Of a stretch of DNA of 64,000 bases, positions 35,682 to 45,400 are shown in pieces. Position 1 is the stretch's first letter. Each line of letters starts with the position of its first letter. This stretch comes from Sorex araneus (Eukaryota; Chordata; Mammalia; Eulipotyphla; Soricidae): positions 373,686,386 to 373,750,385 of the forward strand of contig NC_073303.1 in NCBI RefSeq assembly GCF_027595985.1, in the 5' to 3' direction. The position numbers and the translations under genes were made by a program. The notes beneath the pieces were generated by a model, which saw only the letters and a program-made list of their open reading frames with translations, had not been told where the DNA came from and made no database searches.

Positions 35682-35716
<35 letters not shown>
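35682..35716. repeat. (AT)n microsatellite at a SINE tail
   Basis: Pure AT run directly abutting TTTACTTTTTGGGTCACACC, that is, occupying the position of the A-rich tail of the adjoining SINE-A. Confidence 0.97.
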
Positions 35717-35718
<2 letters not shown>

Positions 35719-35888
35719 CTTTTTGGGTCACACCCAGCAATGCACAGGGGTTACTCTTGGCTCTGCACTCAGGAATTACTCATGGCGGTGCTCAGGGGCC
35801 CATACAGGATGCTGGGAATCTGATTCGAACCCAGGTCGGCTTGCATGCAAGGCAAACACCCTACCCACTGTACTTTCTCTCCAACTGC
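35717..35888 (-). repeat. SINE-A, near full length
   Basis: GGGTCACACCCAGCAATGCA, GGAATTACTCATGGCGGTGC, GATTCGAACCCAGGTCGGC (B box region) and TGCAAGGCAAACACCCTACC are all present. The head is slightly diverged (TACTTTCTCTCCAACT). Confidence 0.93.
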
Positions 35889-36745
35889 CCAAAATAAAAT
35901 ATTTTAAGATTGGTGGTACCCAAGTCTTAGTTGTAAAAGTCTTCTTATTCTAACACCTCTGCATTTTCATTGCAATCCCCCCAAAACCAGGAAAACAGTG
36001 CAATGGATTGTAGATTTGAATGATTACATAACCAGGTTAATAGATTAGAAGAATTAACATCCCCCCCTTTTTTCTCCAAAGAAACAAACCTAAAAGCTAT
36101 TAGACAGCAGTACCACATACTCTAATTTAGTTTATCAACTCCTGTGTATCCATTTTATTGTTGAAATGAATAAAAGATCCTAATACTTCCTAGTACAATT
36201 TATTCATTTTCCTTCATTAAAATTTCAAGAAATGAAAATAGCACTGATACTCTTTAGTCTCTCTAGTACTATTTATTCCTTTTCCTTTCTTAAAATTTCA
36301 GCTTAAAAGTATTAAGTTGAAAGCTATCTACATTTATTCTGCTCATATGAGAAAAAATTGAAATTGCTATACTGAACATTCCATATAGAGAATACACAGG
36401 GATTTCTGTGAAACAAAACCCAGCAGATACATGGAAACTATTCCGTTGTTTTCATGTTGCTGAAGGAAGAAAAGAAGTGTTTAATTACAATGCCATTTTG
36501 TGTGTGTCTATGTTCCCTTGAGGTGCCTGTGGCTGTTTAGGTGGGAGACACACCTCCTCAGAGGGCTAATGAGATTCTCAGACTGTGAGAGTGCAGCCAC
36601 GCCATCCCCCAGAGACAGGCTGTGCTTATCCTCTTTCCAACACCATTTCCCTTGGTAATTTCCTCAAAGCCCTTGCGTCACAGGTGAGCAAGGATGTCGC
36701 TGGATTGACTGCATCCAGGAGACACTCGGATCACCTAACACACTA
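35889..36745. repeat. Unassigned sequence with a 73-bp tandem duplication
   Basis: CTAGTACAATTTATTC at 36190 and CTAGTACTATTTATTC at 36263 start two similar segments, both passing through TTTTCCTT and TTAAAATTTCA, with period 73. The rest (36310-36745) is unrecognised. Confidence 0.7.
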
Positions 36746-37015
36746 AAAGAAACATTGATCACAGTCCCTGTCATCCCGTTGCTCATTGATTTGTTTGAGC
36801 GGGCACCAGTAATATCTCTCATTGTGAGACTTAATGTTACTGTTTTTGGCATATCCAATATGCACGGGTAGCTTGCCAGGCTCTGCCTCTCGGGCTCGAT
36901 ACTCTTGGTAGCTTGCCGGGCTCTCTGAGAGGGGCAGAGGAATCAAACTCTGGTCGGCAGTGTGAAAGGCGAACACCCAACCGCTGTGCTATCGCTCCAG
37001 CCCCAAAGAAACATT
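36746..37015 (-). repeat. SINE-B, full length, 11-bp TSD
   Basis: AAAGAAACATT flanks at 36746-36756 and 37005-37015. The 248-bp minus-strand element runs from GGGGCTGGAGCGATAGCACA through the body to the RTE module (complement starts GTCATCCCGTTGCTC). A good reference copy for the family. Confidence 0.96.
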
Positions 37016-37064
37016 ACTTTGCAGTAAATAAATGTATGCAGAGATAACTGCATTACTTCTACTT

Positions 37065-37500
37065 TAATTTCTTTTTTATTGAATCACTGTGAGATACACA
37101 GTAAAACATTTTCATGATTGGGTTTCAGTCAATGTTCCAAGACTCTCATCCATTACCCTTGGACTTTCCCCACCAACAATGTCCCCGTATCCCTCTGGCA
37201 CCCTTCCCCAGCCTGTCTCTATGGCAGGCACCTGTCTTCTCTCTCTTCCTCTCTCTCTCTTCTCTCTCTCTGTCTCTGTCTGTCTCTGTCTTAGTTCCTC
37301 TCTCTCTCTGTCTCTCTCTTTCTCTCTCTCTCTTACTCTCTCTACCTCTCTCCTTTTGAGCATTATGGTTCACAATACAGACACTGAGAGCTCTTTTTTA
37401 TTTGGTCCTTTATCCACTTTCAGCTGCCATCTCCCATCCAGAGCGACCCTTCCAACCATCATTTTCATAGTGGTAGCTCTACATTTTTATGTTTTTATGC
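37065..37500 (-). mobile_element. L1 3'-end fragment with interrupted CT repeat
   Basis: TTTTATTGAATCACTGTGAG, then TTTCATGATTGGGTTTCAG, C-rich text, CT/TCTG repeats at 37237-37352, then TTTTGAGCATTATGG: the same order as at 15.1 and 22.2 kb. Apparent long frames in this segment only reflect the repeat. Confidence 0.7.
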
Positions 37501-37604
37501 ATTATAAGTAGTCTCTTGCAGTTGTAATTGATGGCAAATGCAATATTCATCTCCAGATACAAAAGAGGAAGAATGCAAAATTCTATGAAGCGAATAAAAT
37601 AGAG

Positions 37605-37855
37605 GTAGCACTGTAGCACTGTCATTCCATTGTTCAACGATTTGCTCGAGCGGGCACCAGTAACATGTCTACTGTGAGACTTATTGTAACTATTTTTGGC
37701 ATATTGAATACCTCACAGGTAACTTGCCCAGCTCTGCCGTGCGGGCGGGATACACTCAGTAGTTTGCTGGGCTCTCCGAGAGGGATGGAGGAATTGAACC
37801 CGGGTCAGTGGCATCTAAGGCAAACACCCTAGCCGCTGTGCTATCGCTCCAGTCC
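37605..37855 (-). repeat. SINE-B, full length
   Basis: The minus-strand head TGGAGCGATAGCACAGCGGC, B-box-like GGGTTCAATTCC and body are complete. The tail is GACAGTGCTACAGTGCTAC, a variant of the CAGTGA repeat. No convincing TSD. Confidence 0.93.
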
Positions 37856-40800
37856 AACAAAGTTATATAGGTATAAAAAATTGACAATAAAGAACCACTA
37901 CCATTAAGTCCAAAACCTCTGGGAAGGCTGTATTTAATGACGGACTATATATTATTTACCTCAGAAGCAGACATATATTTATATATTATATATTACACAT
38001 TCAATTTATATTCTATATATTCAATAATTGACAGTCAAAAGAATCTTATTTAAGAAAGGAGTTGCATGGAGTAAAAGCTATAACCTCAGTTTTGGAAATG
38101 GAACATTTTATCCTATTTTAGTCCTCTTCTGAGCTTACGTTTAGAACAAAATTGTGTGAAAACAGTGAGAAAATTGCCCGTTTGTGAATTTTCCGGGCTT
38201 GTCCCTCCCATCCCCCCTTCAGTGGAAAGGGTCAGGTGATCCAGGAAGGCGCGCTGGAGAGAAGGAAGCCAGGAGTGCGAGGCGCGGACCAGGTCAGGGG
38301 CCTGACAGCATCTCCCAGCACCCAGGGGCCCCAGCCGCAGGCCTCGGGCTCTGCCTCACAGCGAGGACATTCCAGAATTGCAAAACTGGTGTTGAGAAAA
38401 TATCAGTCTGTCAAGAAATTTCTTTCTTGCGGCTCAGTAATGAGAAAGAGCTTGGAGAGTGCGTTCATTCAACCCGTGATTAATTCCGTGTCACAAGTGC
38501 ACATTTTTCATGACTTAGAGCAAGAGGAGGTGACACTTTCGGTCTCACTTTCAATCAGTCAGTGTTGCAATTTTGAAAAATTGAATATGTGCCAGTCGTG
38601 TCCTTGTTTTATATTTTCTAGAACATTTATTCAGATGTGCGGAGAAACATTTCCATTGACCTAAAAATACTGTATAGTGGAAAATCTTATTTTTCACTTG
38701 GATTTGAGTTTCCTGCTTATGAGCACTCATTTGTTACATTTATCTAAGTTTTTCTTTTTTAATTACTATTGGTGTAGTAATCTGTGGTGACTTCTAGTCA
38801 AAATAGAGCAAATATATTCATTTTTTAAATCATATATATTGGGAAATTGTTTTTGATCTTTAAATTTCCAATGAAGCCTTCTTAATTATTGCGGCAATGG
38901 TCATTCATAATGTAAAGAACTGAATTAGTATGAAAATAAGTCTGAGATCTAAAAAGAGGAAAGTTTTATTGAAAAGCTTGCTTCTCCTATTATTTTTCAA
39001 TGGCCGAATATTTTGTGTTCATTTGTTCAGCTCTGAAATAATAAGTGACTAAATCCCAAATGGATTAACAATTAGAACCTTATAGTCACATGAAGTAAAT
39101 GAAACTCAATTTAATTAGCAGTTTATTTTTGTAAAGAAATATGATGTAGTTCATGAGCAAAATGGAAGTTCAGGGAATAAAACATTAAAATTTAATATTT
39201 CTGTTCAGTAAAACAATACTCATGCATTTGCACATCATATATAAAACAGGATTTACTGGATAATGAGTTATGATGAAATGTTACATATCAAAGTATCTTG
39301 GATATCTGATAGATGTAAAATTTAACTTGCAGCAAACTCAAAACACAGAACCCACTTTGCTTCCAGAGGTCTGAGCTAGAAACTCACTATTCTGTGAACT
39401 TTAGCTACATGAGGTCATTTCTGATTTTTCTTCTTCCCATGGTCCTTATCAGAATCACTAAAAATATCAAAACCATTAGAAAACAACATCCAAACATTAG
39501 GAAATCACATCTCACAGTCCATATGCAAAGTATCATAAAACTTTTTGTTCAAATATAGCCAAGGGACAGATGATTAGTACAGCTCAAAGTTTCAACCTAG
39601 GGGCACCTGCTGCGTCCAGCACATTTCTAGCTTTTTATACTTAGTAGCACCTCATTTAATTTTTTTCCTATTAATCACAGCTACATTATTTTTAATGGCA
39701 TATAGTCTACAGTTTTAAAAACGGTGTAGATGTAATAAATACATCACATATGATTCTCTTGGCAATTTAGGAATCTGTTCAAGCATGTCCCCAAAAGACC
39801 AAGAAAAAACTGCTTCGAAGTGGGATAGGGTGAACGACCTAGAGTGTCCAGTCCTGTTCCCAGCCATGTGATGTGGAGCTTGAGGTCCTCTGAGCTGTTT
39901 TTTCTCTGGATGCTGAGTGACGGATGAGCTGTTGGAAGGTGCAAAATATACAGGCACTAACTGGATTTTCTTTGAGCTCTTTCCCATATTTTTTTAGGGT
40001 CATCTTTCCCAGGGTCTCTTCAAGAATATGAAAATTTTATTTGCTCTTCCAACCTTTGAAACTTACTGCTCTTCAAAAGAACTGCTATCTTCTAAAAAGG
40101 TGAGCTGTGGTACATTCATGCCAGAAGGATTTAATTCACAGTGAGCCAGCTGAAAGGCGGGATTTGGAACATATCTTTAACAAAATTCAGAGCGCTTACC
40201 CATGTTTGAACTATGCCTCTCATTTATGAGCATTTGCTGTTGGAGTTAGCATTAATTCAGCTATTAGCCTTCAATACCTTTAGTAAGACAGGTAATTTTG
40301 ATATGTGAATTTAACATCTTTGCCCAGTAGAGACAACCTTCACCTTTTAGCAGTGTAATATTTTTAAGTACAAAGTATAACTATCAGTTAATAAGTAGCT
40401 CTTAAATGAATTTTCTGATTAAAACACCAGAAACAAAATACATTGCATGGCCAATGAAACACATTTAAAATTAAATCCATACTTTTTTCCAATAGGAGTG
40501 TTTTTTTTTTTTTACAACTGTAGTCATAAAAGATTTGAACTTCCCCAACCCTTTCAGTAATTTCAAAAAGAATTTATAGCTTTCTAGCCATCACATTTTA
40601 TTTCTCGGTTAAGCAATGCTAATGGAATTATAAATACTGTGGCTTAGTAAAATGATGAATAAAACATAATATATCAAAAAATAGTTATTGTAGCCCACTT
40701 GACATTTGCACACAATTTTAATCTTTTTTTTTTAAATCTGGGCAATACTTTAGAATGAGGCTGAAAGTCAGTTTTTAAGATACAAAGTAAAAACTACCTG

Positions 40801-41194
40801 TGGTCAGGGGGTCATTGGTTTCTTCATTTTACATTAGACTTTTTGAAAATTATATTTGATAGATCAGAGACACCCCATGTTTGCATGCATTCATGCACAG
40901 ACATCTACATGCAATGGTAACTCATTATACACGATATATTAACAAAGTCCACTATCATTAAATATTTTGGAAATTTGGTTATTCATACAAATCATCTGGA
41001 GTAGTTTTGTTTTCTGCTTTTTTTAATATAAATTCTGGGTGTCAACCCCAGATGTTCTGAGTCAGAAATTTCAAGAAGCAGGAGACAAATATCAACACTC
41101 ACTTCTCAGAAGTCTGTGATGGGCAGACTCTGGGGAACCACGCAACCAAACTCTGCCTCACCTGTAATCCGCAAGTTTTGTCCCTTGTCTTCAG
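37856..41194. other. Largely unrecognised; GC-richer patch near 38.2 kb
   Basis: About 38180-38370 is GC-rich with clustered CpG (AAGGCGCGCTGG, GAGGCGCGGACC) but no identifiable gene. From 38.4 to 41.2 kb the sequence is AT-rich and holds nothing that can be named. Confidence 0.45.
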
Positions 41195-41291
41195 TATCAC
41201 TGTCATGCCATTGATCATCAATTTTCTCGAGCGGGTGCCAGTAATGTCTCCATTTGTCCTAGCCCTGAGATCTTAGCAGCCTTTCTTTACT
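41195..41291 (-). repeat. SINE-C 3' fragment (RTE-tailed)
   Basis: The minus strand reads GGCTGCTAAGATCTCAGGGC, then ACAAATGGAGACATTACTGG, CACCCGCTCGAGAAAATTGA and CATGACAGTGATAC. This is the SINE-C insert plus RTE module only, 5' truncated at about 41291. Confidence 0.85.
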
Positions 41292-41806
41292 TGTTCATAT
41301 TTTTCAGAAAATGTAAATAAAATTACTGGTTCACATGGTAATGATAAGCATTTTTCAACTACCTCTGGGTCATCTGTATATACTTTTAGCAAAAACATCT
41401 ACTAAGTGGTTTGGTTCATTTTTTAAAAATTAAATTGAGTGCTAATTTGTTGTTTAGTTGAATCAACACATACTTTGGATAATATTTCTTTATTGAATAT
41501 ATTATGTGCTAATTATTCCATTATATTGCCTCTTTTTTTTTGTTCTATTGACACAGTTTCACTCTGCAGTAGTTTTTAATTTGATTTACACCAAGTTGTT
41601 TACTTTTGTGCTTATTTCCTGTACCTTGAAGTCGAGGTACCAATGACTTCTCTAACACTAATACTATGGAATGCATCAGCTATTTTTCTTCTAAGCATTT
41701 TATGGATTCAGATCTTTATCCATGTATTCTAATTCATTTTGAGTTTATTTTTTATATGAAGTTAGAGTAAGTGTTGCGGTTTCATTCTTTTGTACATAGT
41801 TGTCAG

Positions 41807-41988
41807 TTTTTTTGTTTTTGTTTTTTGCTATTTGGGTCACACCTGGCGATGTACAGGGGTTACTCCTGGCTCTGCACTCACGAATTACTCCTGGCAGTGC
41901 TCAGAGGACCATATGGGATGATGGAATCGAACCCAGGTCGACTGCATGCAAGGCAAATGCCCTCCCAGCTGTACTATTGTTCCAACCT
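41807..41988 (-). repeat. SINE-A inside the L1
   Basis: Poly(T), GGGTCACACCTGGCGATGTA, ACTCCTGGCAGTGCTCAGAG, GAATCGAACCCAGGTCGAC and GCTGTACTATTGTTCCAAC. L1 ORF2 text resumes on both sides. Confidence 0.93.
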
Positions 41989-43271
41989 CTTCTGCTGTTT
42001 TAATTATAGTCATTGCAGTATAGTTAGGAGTCAGATAATATAATGCCTCCAATTTTCTTTTTTATCTAGAATTCTCAGCCTTTCAGGATTATTTTCAGTT
42101 TCACATAAATTTATATATTCTCATTCTATTTATTTAAAAATAGAAGAATAGACCAAAGACCAAATAGACCAAAACTCATTGGAGTTTTGATAGGCATTCT
42201 GATGAATTTTATAACTTTCTGTAGATGGCAATTTTGACTATATCTCATATGTGGATAGGATTATCTTTTAATCATGAATAATAGTTTTTCTTCTTTACCA
42301 ACCGAATGTATTTTTATTTTTGCTGTTGTCTAATTGTGCTGGCTAATAAATTTAATACAACTCTAAATAGAAATGAATGACACTATTGAACTACTAATCA
42401 CAAAGGAAAAGTTTTCATGCTTTCCCTGTGTAGATGTAGATATATTAGATATTTAGTTGTAGTGTACATTCTCTATTATGTAAAAGTGTGATTTTCTTAC
42501 CACAATTTTATTAAAAGTTTCTATTATAAATGGATGTAGAACCTTATTAGATGCTTTTAACACATGTATTGATATAATCAAATATTTTTCATTCTTTATT
42601 TGATGCAGTGTACTACATCAATTGATTTCTGTATGCTGAAGCATTGTTTTATTTCAGTAGTAAATTCCACTTGGTTGAGGAATTTTTGTTCTTCAACATA
42701 TAAATTTGATTTGTTAATATTTTGTTGATAATCTTTTTATCTGATCGATTCATCAGAATAAGGGTTTCTATATTTTTTTGTGATGTGTCTTTCTCATCTT
42801 AGTGTCAAGATAATTCTGGGTTTATAAAACATCTTTAGGAACATTGTCATTTCTTAATTTGTCTGAGAGAATGTTAGAAAAATAGCCAGTAGTTCTTAAG
42901 ATTTGCTAGAATATACCACTAGAGCTATCTAGCGCCCTGTTCTTTTATCTCATTGTTTATTACTGTTTCACTTGTCATGCTTCTTCTCAGTCTATTTATG
43001 TTTTCTGTTTCTTCTAGGTTTAGTCCTGGTAAGTTATACATACTCTAAAAAAGTGTATATCTTCTATATTATTCACTTTTTGCCTTTTATTTATGATAAT
43101 AAGCTTGCTAGTTTTGTTATCTTTCTAAAGAACCAATTTTTGGTTTCACTCATGTGTTGTGTTTATTTAATTTATTTCTGCTCTGACTCATTATTTTCTT
43201 CTATTAACTTCTGGCTTTGTTTGTTCTCCTTTTCAAAATCATTTTTGTGCAAGGCTAAATTACCGAAAATT

Positions 43272-43456
43272 TTGTGTCAAAGGGACAGCTGAAGTGGCAA
43301 AACACATACTTAGAGTTTAAGGCCTGGGTTCAATTTCTAGTGTCATCAAGACATCAAGGACTACCAGATTTGGTTCTAGTAGCCCCTGGGCACTGCTGTC
43401 CAGACTCTGTTTAAAGCCACCCAAGGTCCTTAGGCACTATTGGGTATACCCCCAAT
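43272..43456 (+). repeat. Old tRNA-type SINE inside the L1
   Basis: GGACAGCTGAAGTGGCAAAA with B-box-like GGGTTCAATTTC, then GGTTCTAGTAGCCCCTGGGC and a CCCCCAATAAAAA end. It resembles SINE-A but is much diverged, or is a related older family. Confidence 0.6.
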
Positions 43457-43645
43457 AAAAATATTTGAAGTCTGGCAGGAGAGACACCATGATCACGTAG
43501 GTGGTTTTCCCAGGGTGAGGCTCATACATTGCACTTGGGATGTGTTGACCCCTGCAATTTCAACAAATGTGGGAAACTCGACTGCATAATTTGTGGTAGT
43601 GGGGAACTGTATTCACACTCTCCCCTGAAAAAAAAATATTTGAGG
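43457..43645 (+). pseudogene. U1 snRNA retropseudogene with TSD
   Basis: U1 snRNA is the RNA of the U1 spliceosomal particle that recognises 5' splice sites. The body at 43471-43627 is colinear with U1: CTGGCAGGAGAGACACCATG, GATCACGTAGGTGGTTTTCC, TGTTGACCCCTGCAATTTC, GGGAAACTCGACTGCATAAT and TTGTGGTAGTGGGGAACTG. The Sm-type site is AATTTGTGG. It lacks the first bases including the 5' splice-site-pairing sequence and carries many substitutions. An A run follows at 43628, and AAAAATATTTGA(A/G)G flanks it (43457-43470, 43632-43645), proving insertion by an L1-like mechanism. It is plus strand within a minus-strand L1 and is not expected to be functional. Confidence 0.96.
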
Positions 43646-44260
43646 TTTTGCCTTTTGACATAGCCCAGCACTGTTATTAACTCTCCTCTTCATCTCTATT
43701 TCTGCTGTACCCCATAGGTTCTAATAATTGAATGTGCTTTATTTCAATTTATATATATTTTTTAAATTTCTACTTTAATTTTTATCAACCAAATATTTAT
43801 TGTGAAGCATGTTATTTAGTCTCCATATTTGGAAATTTTTCAATATTGTTTCTTTTTGCATTTGTTTTCAAGTTGTATAGCATTATGATAAAAAGACTTG
43901 GCAGAATTCCAATTAAGTATCTTGCTAATAGTTTTGTGCCCCCAAATATGGTCTATTCTTGAAAATGTTCCATGTGCACTTGAGAAAAATGTAAATTCTG
44001 TTGTTTGGGGGAGGGATGTCCTGTAAATGTCTATTAACCCAACTGATTTGGTTCATCACTTAAGCTTGATATTTCTTATTATCTGTCTGTCAATGATTAT
44101 ATGTAGTGTTAAAATCCACTATATTCGATATTATGTTGCTTTCAAAGTTAGTTTAGTTCTATAAATAATTGATATATATATATATTTTGATAGGCCATTA
44201 TTTCATCTATATGATTAATATATCAAATTTTCTTCTATCATGTCTTTTTATTCTTTTATT

Positions 44261-44422
44261 TTTCTTTTTTGGTCACACCAAGCGATGCTGAGGGTTACTC
44301 CTGGGTCTTCACTCAGAAATTACTCCTGGTGGTGCTGGGGACCATATGGGATGCTGGGAATAGAACCCTAGTCGGCTGCATGAAAGGCAAATGCCCTATC
44401 GCTGTGCTATTGCTCCAGCCCC
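44261..44422 (-). repeat. SINE-A inside the L1
   Basis: GGTCACACCAAGCGATGCTG, GGACCATATGGGATGCTGGG, GAATAGAACCCTAGTCGGC and GCTGTGCTATTGCTCCAGCC. Moderately diverged, full head. Confidence 0.92.
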
Positions 44423-44499
44423 AAGTCCTTAATTTTTATGTAATGCCCTTCCCTATATCATTACCTGTTGATTTTTAGTTGCTGCTATGGTATTGCTTA

Positions 44500-44606
44500 T
44501 TGATTTTTGGGTCACACACCGGCTACAATCATGGGCCACTTCTGGTTGAACTCAGGGCGCAATATGTGATGCAGTCATCAAACTCAGGTTGGTTCCCCAC
44601 ATTGCT
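44500..44606 (-). repeat. SINE-A fragment, old
   Basis: TTTTTGGGTCACACACCGGC through GTCATCAAACTCAGGTTGG. The head portion was lost or displaced by the next insertion. Confidence 0.7.
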
Positions 44607-45269
44607 TTCCTTTTTTTTTTTTTAATAAGAATTTTATTTTATTGAATCACCATGTGGAAAATTACAATGCTTTCAGGCTTAAGTCTCAGTCATACAATGC
44701 TGAAACAACCATCCCTTCACCAGTGGCCATATCCCACCACCAAAAAAAAAACCACAGTACACCTCCCATCCCGCCCACCCCCGCACCCACCCCCCACCTT
44801 GTAACTGATAAATTTCATTTTACTTTCTATTTACTTTGGTTACATTCAATATTTCAACACAAACCTCACCATTATTGGTAGGAGTACCCCACTAGTCAGA
44901 CCTGTTGTGAAGAGAAATGAGGCCTCGCGGTTTTGGATTTCTGTACTTAACAACTAAGTCCAGAGAGATTTCTTCCGGATATTGGATCATTGCAAGCTTG
45001 TAAACCCCATCTGTGGTCGTCATAATATGGCGGTCACCACACCCTTCATCCCCGGAAAGGAAGAGGCGAGAGAGAGAAATACCTTTCCCCTCCCAGGCGA
45101 GCATGGGGTCTCGGCTTAGTTCTCAGGCTGGAGACATTCTGCAAGGAGCTGTCCATGTCAAAAGTGGTTTAGCTGGGTCTGGATTCACTCTCGTGCAGCT
45201 GTGGAGAGGCCGCACACGTGTGCGGCCCCCGGGATCACATCTCGGCGGCAGCCCCACATTGCTTTTCTT
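44595..45269 (-). mobile_element. 639-bp L1-tailed, GC-headed non-autonomous element, 18-bp TSD
   Basis: An 18-bp TSD (44595-44612 and 45252-45269, one mismatch, CCCCACATTGCTTT(C/T)CTT) brackets an apparently full-length element. Read on the minus strand, a GC-rich 5' region holds a 20-bp perfect palindrome (plus 45208-45227), CCGCCATATTATG and a 70-codon frame (45104 to 44892, starting MLAWEGKGISLS, ending SLHNRSD). It continues with AAGTAAAATGAAATTTATC, a G-rich tract (GGGGGTGGGTGCGGGGG region), AAGCCTGAAAGCATTGTAAT, GATTCAATAAAATAAAATTC and a poly(A) tail. The 3' half matches the L1 3'-end type also seen at 22.5 kb. No reverse transcriptase is present, so it must be mobilised in trans, presumably by L1. 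The 70-codon frame has no domain I know and may be chance. Confidence 0.85.
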
Positions 45270-45400
45270 TAGCTTGGATTCTCTTCTTCTGTTTTTGATG
45301 TTTTAATTACCACTTTCTCGTTAGATTGTCTTCCAATCTTTTACTGTCCTTAGTCTTCACTTACGTGAAATTTTAGTACTAAACAATTTCATGATTTAAA

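Larger units (their letters stand above)
41310..45400 (-). mobile_element. L1 ORF2 relic, about 3 kb net, with nested insertions
   Basis: The plus strand carries the familiar antisense text of L1 ORF2, C-terminal side on the left. Examples are ATTCATTTTGAGTTTATTTT (41727 region), TTTGTTGATAATC..TTTTTATCTGATC (42722 region), TTCTTCTAGGTTTAGTCCTGG (43010 region) and AATGTTCCATGTGCACTTGA (43964 region). L1 ORF2 encodes the endonuclease/reverse transcriptase that also mobilises A-tailed RNAs. No open frame of useful length survives, so it is long dead. Insertions listed separately at 41807, 43272, 43471, 44261, 44500 and 44613 break it. Outer boundaries are approximate. Confidence 0.8.

Noticed and set aside
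37112-37511. Several overlapping long frames rich in Ser/Leu or Arg/Glu
   Set aside because: They are translations of the CT/GA microsatellite in an L1 3' end.
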